A stretch of DNA of 64,000 nucleotides from Endothia cerciana. Lineage: Eukaryota; Ascomycota; Sordariomycetes; Diaporthales; Cryphonectriaceae. The stretch lies in the NCBI GenBank assembly GCA_026119935.1, contig JALRMH010000034.1, forward strand, positions 124,001-188,000, in the 5' to 3' direction. The notes beneath the pieces are model-generated. The model saw only the letters and a list, made by a program, of their open reading frames with translations, did not search any database and had not been told where the DNA came from. Position numbers and translations under genes: made by a program. Shown here in pieces: positions 1-10,547 of the stretch (positions are counted from its first letter, which is position 1; each line of letters begins with the position of its first letter).

Positions 1-1356
1 ATCCAAGTATCTCCTACTGCCAGGATTGCCACGATTATCACAGTTCTTCCTGGCCGCATCTAGTAACCATCTGGGCACTCTAGGTGTCCCGCAAGGTCTC
101 GGCAAGGTCCCGTGAGGCCTAAAGGATAATCCGCTGTAGTATTGCGATCGCCTTAGGGGACAGTCAACCCCTTTGCAGCAGAATTCCTAGCCCGTTATCT
201 CTGACGCAAGCCCAGCTCTGGCAACCTCACATAGGGTTCTCGCCCAACTGAGTCAACCCAAGAAGCAGCAATTTCCGACCTGAGACCCGAACATAACCTC
301 CCTATCTAACGCAGATCGCAAAAGTTGCCAAGGTCCCCGCGCTGCCTCAGTGAGGCCTCCCTTCTCCCCCCCACCGGCCCCCCCGGGCGCACCCACCTTG
401 GATGATTCACCAAGCCAGTAGTGTATATCTTCACGAGTCACACAGATACACAGTATCCACCCCCCCAGTGAGTTTGGGGTTCGTCCGCAGACCTTGGCGG
501 GCGGTGTGTTGTCCTCTGGGCGCGACGCTACACCCCCCAGTTACTCATCGCCAAGCCCGCCGCTGTTCGGGAATCAACACGAGTGCCGGGCAGGCAGGGG
601 GAACAGCCAAGCCGGCTCGCACGGGCAGTGGGGGCCGAAAAAGTAAGAGAGGTAAAAGAATGAAGAAGACAGGCGTGTGGGTTCGAGATGATGGGGCGGC
701 GCGGGGTCTTGTTTCAGTCTTTCGTTGTATGAGCTGGGAGGCCGAGGGGCGCCAATCGGCGACTGCGGTCTCCGTCTGCGTTGTCATGTGGACGGGTTGA
801 TGGCTTCGGACCAGGAGCGAGATCGAAGTCGTGGGGGTCCCTGGGCACGCCACTGGTGCGTAGCAGACAGACTTTCCGTCAGTTGGTTGTCCGGGTCTGC
901 GGGCCCCTAAGTAGCCAAGGCGGCTGGCTTGCACAGTCGACAGAGCCTCCTCACTGAGGACGTTTCAGGGGCGGTGGGATGACATCTCTCATCCGGGCGA
1001 GGCCTGGGGAACTGTACTGGTCGAGGGGTTGACACTGAGATGAGGGATATTTGGGTTATCGTTTCGAGGTCTCTCGATATTTCGAGTCTCGAATCTAGTT
1101 TCTACTACAAAGTGATACATAAAAGCTCGAACTACCAACATGTTTGGTGGTCTGGTATCGTGTCTAGAGTCTAGACCGTGAGATTTGGGTAACCCACGGC
1201 CGAGGCAGATATAGGAATAAATCGAGCAGGAAAAGGCACGTGAGAAAGCATGAATTGCCAACCAGCCAACGCATGTGCTACACCACTCTGTCGCCGCGGG
1301 GTGCCCTCAGCTTAAGCTCAACCTTCTGGGTCGAGCCCGTCAGCGGGCCGACAACC
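1..1356. other. Left-edge intergenic DNA, no gene recognised
   Basis: Open frames here are short, mutually overlapping and lack recognisable domains. Around 1050-1170 there is a run of related short words (TCTCGA, TTTCGAG, TCGAATCTAG) but no clear tandem repeat. The final part is the 3' flank of the minus-strand gene ending at 1357. Confidence 0.6.
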
Positions 1357-2581
1357 CTAGCCAGCCTCACTGGGTCGTTCCGAGCCCTTCTCGTCCGCAT
1401 CAGGCTTGCGACTGGCGACATCTGTTTCGTCCTCGCCCATCTTTGTGTCTGAAACGACGATGTCTGTCGAGTTGTGGTCAACAATGCTCTCCTCGTCTGA
1501 GCCAGTGAGCTCCTTGTGCCGGAAGGTTGGCTCCCTCTCCTTACCCTTCAAGGTGGCACCGGAGGACGACCGCTCTCTAGAGTTTCCAGCCCTCGGCGTC
1601 GTTGGTGTGTAGGGTCCGTCTGATTTTGGGACCTGCATCGGTTTAGTGGGCTCGTCCCACCTGATGCTGCCGGTGTGTCCCTTGACTCTCGTCTTGAAAT
1701 CTGACGAGATACTAGGTGCTAGCCTGATGATGACGTCCCCTTCCTTCGTGTAGCCGACAACTTTCGCGTTGAAATTATCTGACACTTCTGTATAAATGGT
1801 CGGCGTATCATCGTCAGTGGCAGGTGAACGGTCGCCAGACTCGGTGCTAGCATCCCGAACGACAGTGGGCCTGCCGCGTAGATACAGTCAGTGGACAGAC
1901 ACGTTCACTCTGAGCGATACATGATTGCGGTCCTCGTGTTACTCACACCTCACTAAGTGGCTCGTCGCGGGATCGGCCCCTAGACCTGGCGCTGCGGCTC
2001 CGAGTTCTCAAGTTTCGGCTCACGCTTCGCGCCTTGCTCTTAACCTTCCCCTGAAAGTAGTGGCCGAGGCCCGCAACGACCAGCACGGGCGTACCAAGTG
2101 CAAGTGCCCAGGGCGGATGGCGCCTACCCTTGATCATGTGTCGCACATGGAGACAGATGCCAAACATGGCAACGACGGCACCGACTTGTAGGACGGTCCA
2201 ATTGGACCAGTAGAGACTAGCGAGCGGCTCCTGATCGCAGAACTGAAGTGTGAGCAGAACGAAGACCTCGAGAGCCGCGGCGGCGAGGCTAACGAAGCCA
2301 CAGACCAGGGTCTTATAGAAGCACCAGTGTATCAGTCGTTGTCGCTTTCTGTCTCCCACCCTCATGTGTTCGATGCGTTCCATGACCCTGCCGTAGTACC
2401 ACGAAGCGCTAAACAGGAGGAAAAGCACGAAGGCAAACAAGCACCAGTACATTGCCTCGGCGGCAGGCCGACTCAGCCCGTGCATGAAGCTTCCGTAGTA
2501 TTCGCATTGCTGTTCCTCCTCCATTTTGTTTGCCGTAGTGTCGATTGGCAGAATATCGGTCGCCATCTTTTCGATGAGCAT
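1357..2581 (-). CDS. Four-pass membrane protein of unknown function, 2 exons
   Basis: I do not recognise a named family. The model is exon 1 2581-1947, intron 1946-1871 (76 nt, donor GTGAGT, acceptor GCAG), exon 2 1870-1357, giving 382 aa; the phase matches (GT|G). Four hydrophobic segments are visible at about residues 43-64, 89-112, 128-147 and 158-176. A basic Arg/Ser-rich stretch follows (residues 178-206, RSRSARSRGRSR). The second exon encodes a hydrophilic, acidic and Ser/Thr-rich tail that looks disordered and cytosolic. An alternative start lies at the second Met, 15 nt downstream. It is probably an integral membrane protein; the topology is inferred from hydrophobicity alone. Confidence 0.75.
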
Positions 2582-3509
2582 CTTCCCTCAGGGGCAACGG
2601 CTAACCTGTGGGGATCATTCGTCATATATAGCTGGACCCCGGATTCCCCCGGCCTCTAGACTCAGGCTACAAGCGACTGATCTGCCTTCTTCCGTGACGG
2701 CTCGACAGCGGAGAGATGATGGTGCGATGGCTGGAGGTCAGGTGGTCGAACGGGGTGTAGTAATATGTAGGTAGCTTGATAAGAAAAAGAAGACCCGTGT
2801 AGAGGAGACGAGCGTATGAGTTGTCACGGTCATGGGATAGTAAGCAGGAGGAGGTTGCTCTAAAAGGGCACGGAATAGATATAACAAATATATTGATCGT
2901 GGTGAATCGGGCTGTAGGTGGGAGGCTGGAGGCTGGATCGATAACATTGTGAGCAAAACCGACAGCTCCCCTGTCAAAGAGACACTAATTCCAGTAGCCG
3001 TCACTGGCGTGCCCTGGTAGCCCCTGCCTTCCTGGGCGATCTTCTGGACGAGCTCCAGTCGGAATCTCAGAGGCCAACTGTGCCTAGCCAAATTTGCGTT
3101 CCTCAGAACTATGTTAGCGAAGAAACTCAGCCTCCTTCACTAGGCCAAGTGACTGTTTCGGGCAGGGATATGCAAGGGGCCCTTGTACCGATGCCAAGTC
3201 TCGACACAGAAGCCGGCAGGGATCGTGACGAGACCGTGGTAGTTGAGGGGCCAGTATCGATGGCAGCCTCAGCTTTGGCTTTCGAGTGCGAGATTGACGG
3301 TGGCCGAGAGTCCAGAGTGTCTGACTGAAACCCATAATCTGTCCCGTCCGTGGCGATCTTGGTATCCGAGAAAGACAGAATTATCAACCGCGGGCTGAGC
3401 ATCCCAGAACATTTGACTGCTTCTTGCAGACATATCCACGACGATGGTAGCAGTGCTGCCATCTGCCATCTGCCGCTGATATCCGATTTCATTGACGGAG
3501 TGGCGCCTT
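2582..3509. other. Intergenic region between two minus-strand genes
   Basis: This holds the upstream region of the membrane-protein gene and the 3' flank of the gene at 3510. A minus-strand open frame at 3492-3127 (121 aa) is Ser/Thr-rich and has no recognisable domain or clear splice partners. I leave it unassigned, although a small lineage-specific gene cannot be excluded. Confidence 0.45.
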
Positions 3510-4874
3510 TCAGCTCATTCCTTCCATCAGCTCGACGCGGTCCAGGACCATCCCTTTCGTGAGGACAAATTGGCGGAGTGCTTCAAACTCGGCCCCTTCC
3601 TCCTCGCCGAACCGTTGAGCCTGGGAGAACCCGAAGGAGCAGGCAACTTTGTCAAGAGCCGCCCGCTCTTCCTCATGCAGCCAGCGTTCCCTGAGGGTTA
3701 TCCCCGGTGCCCACGTCACGCGCTTCATGTGGTCGTTCTGCGTGAGAACAGCCAGAAGGCCCATGGAGCCGGTAAAACCAACGTAAGCCAGCATGCCAGC
3801 GGTTGCAACAGCGGTTGCCGTGCTCTGGTCGAAAGAAGTTTGCAAGTGAGCTAAGTTCGAAGCCAGAAAATAGACTGCCAACGGCGCTGTTGCAGCAGCC
3901 GAGACGGGAAGAAGACCTCTCCTCAACACTTTTTGTCGGATAAAAGCTTTGGTGGCGTACGTGTTCTCAATGATGCCAATGGCCGCGTCCAGGTTTCTGG
4001 CTTCGATCGCAGCATCCAACGCCTTTTCGATGATGTTGGGATCCACAGCGTTTGCCGCCCTATCGGGGTCTTGCTGGACGTACTCGATAGAGCCAGATTT
4101 GACATTTGGCTTGGGCTTTGTGGCGTACAGACTTAGGACGTACGGGAGGGTCTCTGTCCTGCCAAGCCGTGCTTGTATGACGACGTAAGCTTCCAAGACC
4201 TGCGGTGTGATAAGGACCGAGGGATGAGAGACCACTTCGAAGGCTACCTGGGATATGTGTTCGATTACATCACTTGGCGGTGAGGTGTCGGCGACTTCAG
4301 CAGCCAAGTGCTGTGTCGTCTTGGCGGCGGATCTGTCCAGGGACAAGAGCGATGACGCTGCGGTATCTGACTCGGATGCCTTGGTGAAAATCTGACTTGT
4401 GGGTGCATTGATGGCGAGGCTGGCAGCTCTATTGCACTGAAGAAGGGCGGTAAGCACATCGTGTTCAGAAGGGACTCCATGCTGAGCAAAGATCTGGTCC
4501 TTGGCACGGTCGACGGCCGCGATAGTCGCGTTCGCGCCCCCCCGGGAGACGGGATCCAAGTCAGGGGAGGCTGAAAGTCTGTCACTGGAAGTTCCCGCCT
4601 GGGCCGGCTCGGGGTTCGAATGCTTGGCTGGCTTTGGCGTGCCAAATCGATAATATCTCGAAGAAGAGACGCCCGTCCTCTGGACTAAGCCTGTTTTGGA
4701 ATTTGCTCGGAAGGGCTTGACAATTGGACTTGCCGCGCCAAGTGTCGCGACAGAACACTTGGCGAGGCGTGGGGAAGAGAGGCGCGGCTGAACAGCGGGA
4801 CCGTCATGAAGCAGCCAAAGTCTTGGGCCGTCTCGTGAGGCCAGACACCGTCTCGTAGTGACGGGAAGCCGCAT
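3510..4874 (-). CDS. Predicted mitochondrial membrane protein, fungal-specific
   Basis: An intact 454-aa single-exon frame. The N-terminus (MRLPVTTRRCLASRDGPRL) is rich in Arg, Ser and Leu with almost no acidic residues for about 70 residues, which is the composition of a mitochondrial targeting presequence. A low-complexity region follows, then an alpha-helical middle part (about residues 200-315) with a repeat-like helix pair (IEKALDAAIEARNLDAAIGI). Two likely membrane spans lie at about residues 318-340 and 352-378, followed by a conserved-looking hydrophilic C-terminus (NDHMKRVTWAPGITLRERW, EEERAALDKVACSFGF). I think this is a conserved fungal mitochondrial inner-membrane protein, but I cannot name it securely. 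It is transcribed away from verprolin across a shared 1-kb spacer. Confidence 0.75.
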   Translation of the reverse strand: MRLPVTTRRCLASRDGPRLWLLHDGPAVQPRLSSPRLAKCSVATLGAASPIVKPFRANSKTGLVQRTGVSSSRYYRFGTPKPAKHSNPEPAQAGTSSDRLSASPDLDPVSRGGANATIAAVDRAKDQIFAQHGVPSEHDVLTALLQCNRAASLAINAPTSQIFTKASESDTAASSLLSLDRSAAKTTQHLAAEVADTSPPSDVIEHISQVAFEVVSHPSVLITPQVLEAYVVIQARLGRTETLPYVLSLYATKPKPNVKSGSIEYVQQDPDRAANAVDPNIIEKALDAAIEARNLDAAIGIIENTYATKAFIRQKVLRRGLLPVSAAATAPLAVYFLASNLAHLQTSFDQSTATAVATAGMLAYVGFTGSMGLLAVLTQNDHMKRVTWAPGITLRERWLHEEERAALDKVACSFGFSQAQRFGEEEGAEFEALRQFVLTKGMVLDRVELMEGMS

Positions 4875-5881
4875 CCTGGACTTTCGATCTGAGAGCAGAA
4901 GTCGTCACAATGACTGAGTGAGTGGCAGGAGGTGGTGACGGAGCACTCTTGAGCGGCGCTCGGAATGGTGGCGCCCGATCGTGAGCTTCTGGCTTCGAGG
5001 GCCGTGAATGCGTGATCCGGGCAGCGAACAGACTGCGAGGCTTGGCCGGGGCGCAGGTCGCTTCAGCAAGGCGTCTTGTAGTTCATGACCTAGTCAAGGT
5101 CGGGGCAGAGTCGCCTCCAGGCGCTCGGTCAAGCAGTGGTGATGACCCAAGACGACAAGGCCGCTTCTCACGAACTGGGGCAAAATGTGCCACGAGGCGT
5201 CTCTCGGTCTCGACAGAGTCTCCGAAGAGCATCAGGTTGGAAGCCCGCTCTGCCGATTGGCTGGAGGACACCCAGACGTCGCGTCACTGACGCTGTAGAT
5301 CGAAACGAGACCAGGTCGGGGAGGGCGGGGTGGCTCGTGGTGAGGATCGAGATCGTGGGTCAATCGACAAGGTGGCACGCCGTTGACCTTCTCCCGTGAT
5401 GTGAGATGAAGAAGAATATCATACCGGCTGCAAAGAAGCTCGCGGTCGCGCTGTAACGCCACAGAGGCACCCCACCCCGGTCGTGGCTCTAGGGCTGCGC
5501 CACACCTCTGACGACACCCTGGAACCGGATCCAATCTATTGCAGTCCAACCAACACCGACTCTCCTCTTCAGCCTGACCTATCTATCCCTATTGTAGATT
5601 CAGGCTGGCACTGGATTGCTCTACATTGGCGCTCTCTCTTCGACGCTTGCCCGCTCAGCAGCCCTATACCAGTCACTCGCTCGGAAACCTCACGTCCTCT
5701 TGGTTTCGCCCCCCAAACGGCCCGAATCACGAAGCCAACCCGCCCACAGCGTGTGGTTCTTATTGCGCGTGGCAGACCAATCCATCTACAGCCGCTCTCG
5801 ATCGTGCCCTTGCCGCGAACCCTTCCTCGTCCCTACAGAACCTTGGCCTGAGCCGCAGACTCTGCTCCGGGGAAGGAAGCG
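4875..5881. promoter_or_regulatory. Shared divergent promoter region
   Basis: About 1 kb separates the divergent starts of the mitochondrial-protein gene (minus) and verprolin (plus), so it should contain both promoters and 5' leaders. Open frames inside it are short and overlap on both strands. I saw no distinctive TATA box or binding-site cluster that I could defend. Confidence 0.5.
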
Positions 5882-7357
5882 ATGCCGCCGCCTCCACCAC
5901 CGCCTCCTCCTCCCCCGCCAGGCGCGGCAGGAGGGCCTCCTCCTCCGCCCCCACCACCGCCTGGTGGCTTACCAGCACGGCCGCCAGCAGTTGGAGCTGG
6001 AAAAGTAAGCCATCTGTGGGTTGCCTCTCTGTGCCTGGAACGGCCTCACTGACAAGTAAGGTTCAGGGTGCCCTGCTCGCCGATATCAACAAGGGAAAGG
6101 CCCTCAGGAAGGCCGTGACAAATGATCGATCCGCGCCAGTGGTCGGCAAGGTGTCCGGCGGTCCCGGGCCCTCGCCGCTGGGAGGAGCACCGCCCATACC
6201 CGGCATGGCAAAACCACCGGGAGGGCTCGCACCGCCTGTGCCTGGGAACAGGGCTAGAAGCAACAGTGACCAGGGCAGTCGGGAGGCCCCCGCGGCTCCG
6301 GCCATGGACAGCGCTCCGCAGCTGGGCGGGCTGTTCGCCGGGGGCATGCCGAAGCTACGAAAGACCGGCGGAGGGGTTGATACAGGAGGTACGCCTTGAT
6401 TATTCACCCCCTTCATTTGCGGTACGTACGAGAACTGACAAGGGGATGCGTGTAGCGAACCGAGACGCAACATACCTATCCGACCCTGAGTCGTCCCGAT
6501 CCTCAGCGCCGAAGCCCCCGACGATGTCCGCGCCCAGACCGCCAGCCGCTGCGGCCCCCACGGTCCCGGGGCGCGCAGTGCCATCCCTACCTGCCCATCC
6601 CTCGTTGGCGAACCTGAAGAGGACGACCGCTGATCGCCCACACTCGTCCGCCTCCCTGAAACCTGTACCGCCGCCGGTAGGGAAGAAACCACCTCCTCTC
6701 CCCGTCTCCCGCAAGCCATCCACGCCTACGTCGGCACCTCCACTACCAGGCGGCCCAGCACCCCCTCCGCCGTCCATGTCCGCGCCCTCTCTCCCGCCCG
6801 CGCCCCCGCCCCCGCCGCCCACCTCCGCCCCTCGCCCGCCCCCCGCGCCGCAGCGATCGCCAGCTCCTCCCCCGCCGCCCCCATCAGCGGCTGCGCCCAG
6901 CATAGCCTTGCAGGCGGTCATGGGCGCCGCCGCAGCCGCAGCCGCCGACAGGAACACCACCTCGCCGACGTCAGCGCCGCCACCCCCGCCCCCAAGCGCA
7001 CCGTCACCGCGCTCGACAGCATCCGCCCCCCCGCCGCCGCCTCCCCCATCCAGCAACAACAACAACCGTGCGCACTCCGGCTCGGTGTCGGGGCTTCGGT
7101 CCATGCTGGACGTGAGCTCCTTCACGCTGCAGCCGAACGGGGGTGCCAAGAGTCCTAGTCCGACGAGGGCCGACTCCGTCGCCTCGAGGACCAACGGTGG
7201 AGGGGGCCCACCGAGGGGCCGGGTCACCGTGGAGGACCCGAGGTGGAAGTGGGTGGACGAGTCGATGTTCCCGAAGCCGAGGGATTTCCGCAGCAAGCCG
7301 AGGAGGTATAGGGCCGGCAGGGGAAGTAGTGTGCCGATCGACCTGGGTTCCCTCTGA
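5882..7357 (+). CDS. vrp1: Verprolin (WIP family actin regulator), 3 exons
   Basis: Verprolin/WIP binds actin monomers and the Arp2/3 activator WASP (Las17), and acts at cortical actin patches and in endocytosis. Exons: 5882-6004, 6067-6388, 6456-7357; introns 62 and 67 nt; 448 aa. The first exon encodes the hallmark start, Met followed by long proline runs (MPPPPPPPPPPPPGAAGG). It splices exactly onto a WH2 motif (GALLADINKGKALRKAVTND, about residues 42-61). A GGVDTGANRDATYLSD segment spans the second splice junction. The middle is proline-rich with many PPPPP blocks, the profilin and SH3 ligand type. The C-terminus carries the WASP-binding pattern (DPRWKWVDESMFPKPRDF). All three hallmarks are present and in frame, so identification is firm. 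The start is fixed by the polyproline exon. Confidence 0.95.
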
Positions 7358-7790
7358 CGGATTTGATGGTCGCCGGCCGGGGAGAGTGGCGCGAGGATAC
7401 TTGTTATTGCGTTGCATGCATGAGGAGGATCGAGGGGATGAATGCGAGCGGCCGATGTGGGCAGCCCTACCGCCCATGTCGTCGCAGTGATTAACCGCAT
7501 AAAATGCGTGAGAAACAAGGGGTTTGCTCGTCGTCTGGAGGCCGGGGTCGATCTGGGAGGCTGGGCCGGTACGGATGTAAGTCCAGCTTCTTCGAATTAA
7601 AGCTACTCTAGACCAAGATTTCCCGTGCAAGTATCCCATGTCATCTCTTGATACGCAGCTCTCGACAACTGGTGATAAAATACCCATAGACCCTACCAGG
7701 ACCCAAAAAGTCTCCCTTCTTGTCTGATCCGTTCTTCGGAGATAAGCAGTATGCAACAGCAAAATTAGCTCCCAAGCCCTGTCTTGTCAC
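7358..7790. other. Intergenic spacer 3' of verprolin
   Basis: Short 3' flank between verprolin and the decayed minus-strand relic that begins near 7.8 kb. No gene or repeat of note. Confidence 0.5.
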
Positions 7791-7799
7791 GAAATCCTC

Positions 7800-9040
7800 T
7801 AGCACATTCAGCCCTTGTGGAAAGCCTTCGAGACATTCTTAGGACCCGACTGGATCTCCTTGTCATCTTCGTCCAGCGCTTGCTACAGCGATGCAACAGA
7901 GCCATCTGGGTTTTTGATCTGCGGCTTGAAGAAGAAACCGATCTTCGCTCATCCCGCTGCCTTTTCCCCAGCCTCTCGATTCTGTGGTTTTCGGCATCCT
8001 TGACTTGGGGCTTGCGGGGCTGTTCTGGGTTCCGCATCCTTGCACTCCTGCTTCTTGGCCTTGAGTTTGGCGTTCACGATGGATGTCCCGCTCTTGGCGC
8101 CACCGCGGTGGCCTCAGGGGCCCTTCTGGGGGCCTGCTTCCATCTGCGCCTCGTGCTCGGCCTTCACCTCAGCCCGCCCATTTCGTCTCTTGATTCTGCT
8201 GTCGGGTTTGGAGACACTGGCGATGTGCCCCCGGGCCGCTGGCCTTCTTTTTGCTGTAGTGCTTCATCGAAATCTTGGCCTCGTTGGGCTTTCCCGTAGA
8301 GCATGCTGGATGAAGGCGGCCTGGTCACGATCACCGCCGAGTTCACGAGTGAGAGGTGGCAGGATGTCCCGACCTGGTTTCCAAGCTGTGCCTCTACCGT
8401 GCATCGGAAGGCTGAGGGAGTCATCCTAGAAGCCTCGCAGCAGGGTCATGAGGATAACCCTCCCCAAGAAAAGTGGAGGAATGAGACCCCGGTTCTCCTC
8501 ATCTAGGTCTTGACGAGCCTCATCGACCTTGGGTCCCAGGGCACTGCATCGCAATCCAAACCGGGACCGCGGTCATCGATGTTGAACAACTCGGCGGTCT
8601 GCAGGGGTTCTTGGAACAGCCATCTGCCGGATGGGGACCTAGGAAGCAACATCAGAGACCGAGTTGGGACTGGGGACTGGAGGTTGGTAACAAACACCTA
8701 CTTGGACTTTCCCAGTGATTTCTTGTTACCTCGGTCTTCCCATCGTAATCGACTCTCAACAACAGACATGCAAGGACCCTCCGCTTCCGAACATTGGTGA
8801 CAACCCAATATAGGTTCTTCCTCACATTCTCCCCAACAAAAGTATATCCTATTATGTCGGCAGCTGGGCACACCTTACCTTCTGGGCCTATGGCCTTCTG
8901 GCCCTCTGTTTCTTCCCTTTCCTTTCTTCAGACAACACCAGCTGGATCGACTGAATCTTCTAATCATACAAACCAGACGTTTGTCCCAGCCCCTGATATA
9001 CCCGCCCATGCTCTGCCCACAAAAGAGCACACTCAGTAAC
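7800..9040 (-). pseudogene. Decayed coding relic with at least eight in-frame stops
   Basis: Read on the minus strand this stretch gives long coherent protein-like sequence broken by stops. One frame from about 9030 to 8700 contains pieces such as ADIIGYTFVGENVRKNLYW and has TGA at 8966 and 8930. It ends at a donor-like GTAGGT. A second single frame from about 8638 to 7810 contains VDEARQDLDEENRGLIPP, AKIGFFFKPQIKNPDGSV and QALDEDDKEIQSGPKNV. It is interrupted at 8575 (TGA), 8428 (TAG), 8266 (TGA), 8116 (TGA), 7951 (TGA) and 7885 (TAG), and then ends with TGA at 7810. Every stop is one C-to-T change from CGA or CAG. I do not recognise the family. The join between the two frames has an acceptor (CCTAG, exon from 8638), but its phase does not match cleanly, so an indel or another splice site is likely. 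Confidence 0.55.
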
Positions 9041-9639
9041 ACCTTAACCAAATATCTCAGTAGCAAAAAATTTGTAAAAATTAGTGAAGAGGCTTTCAAA
9101 ACTTTTCAGAACTCAGCATTTATGCAAATACTTTTTGAGGCCTAATTTTAACCTTCTCTGAGTTTAGGAACTTGAAGAAAAGATTTGAGTATTATTACTG
9201 GCTTGTATTTGGTGGGGGGTCTATGAACATCTACTGGGTGGGCTCTGTTTTGGCCACAGCATGCTACCTAGGCCCCGAGTCGCTTCATCGGGGAGGATCA
9301 AATGCGTCGGCTTCAAACCGAATGGCGCTTGATCAGCAGTGAAGATTTTTTTTTCGCGCTGGGGCTTCACATGTGGCGACAAGGTGCAAGCCCAGTCTGT
9401 GGCTGGAGACGATCCCAGAAAGTGTAGGTCGGGTGCAGCAATCCTTGCTGGGTTTCCACGGATTTTTCATGATAGCTGCCTCCAAGGCAGACTCAAGCCT
9501 TCCTGGGTTCTTGGAAAGCTTGATGTTAGGACATGGGGATAAAGCCGACACCGCCTTGTCGAGTTCGCTCATGACTTCTTTGATCTCTCCCTCGTCATCA
9601 TCATTGTATGACTTGGAAATGTGGAGGCGTCGGCCAGAC

Positions 9640-9970
9640 TCAGAAGGGTATGATATAGGATGGCCAGGACGATGTGGAGACCCAAGTATGGTCCGATGAC
9701 TTGTAACGCGAGAATCTGAACGGTTTGAAGGGGTGGGATTGGAAGTTGTGGGAGATTGAAGTGAGGTTGTGGAAAGGAAAAGGATGAACATTAGAAGAGC
9801 GGCAAGAAGAGGAAAATTGTGTTGCCCAAGGGGAGAGGCACTTCCTTCCCTGGGAATTTGTGGAAGAGCTACCGTTCCAGGAAAAGGGATGTCTCATCGA
9901 AGACTGGGAATGCCTCATGCAGTCCTACATTGAGAAGGGGGCAGCTCTTATTCAGGACAGCATTGAGTAA
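9640..9970 (+). pseudogene. Short plus-strand coding relic with three in-frame stops
   Basis: In a single frame ending at TAA 9968-9970, the text reads like a real acidic protein (for example FLPWEFVEELPFQEKG and SYIEKGAALIQDSIE). It is broken by TAG at 9656, TAA at 9704 and TGA at 9785. These are one C-to-T change from CAG, CAA and CGA respectively. No family is recognised. It lies about 600 bp beyond the minus-strand relic and points the other way, so the two are probably separate remnants or parts of one dead mobile element. Confidence 0.4.
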
Positions 9971-10547
9971 GAAAAGAATCCAGCTTGTCTAACTAGACAC
10001 ACCCGCCTTGCAATCTCGCGACGGTTCACTCTCCTTCTTACATCAAATTCTAATATCTCGCTAGACAGAGCAGGCCCTCCCATACACGCTTCGCCAGATC
10101 GTCCGAGGTACAACTCTGCAACGTCGATTTTTATGCCCCGAGATGTCGACAGGAATAAGTGTCAAGATTCCAAAGAAACAAGTCAAAAACTGAGTCTTGG
10201 ACTAGTAGGAACTTTCTGGCAAAGTTTCTCCCTATCCTTCCGGAATATTTTTTGTTGTTCAGATAGATGGGCGTAAGTTTTGTGAGTCTCGGTTTTTGTC
10301 GAGGAGAGCGTGCTTGTGTCGTCTCGTTGTCGTGGTATTAGGATTGTCATTTCATTATGCTATATCATGCTAGAGATCTACCGAGCATGGATCAACACCC
10401 AGTCCCCCGAAAATGCAGCGCCCGGTGGTGGTGAGGTCTCTAGGAATACAGATGCACTGTGACAGCACGATATGGCAGAGAAGGCGGAAATCAGACACAG
10501 AATATGCGGGCCCAGGCACCAACGGCGGACTCATGGCTGGGTACATC
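9971..10547. other. Intergenic DNA 3' of the PhoD-like gene
   Basis: Moderate-GC sequence with no credible coding frame. It probably includes the 3' flank of the minus-strand phosphatase gene ending at 10548. Confidence 0.5.

Noticed and set aside
6400..7518. 372-codon Gly-rich minus-strand frame
   Set aside because: It is antisense to the proline-rich part of verprolin: CCx proline codons give GGx glycine codons on the other strand.
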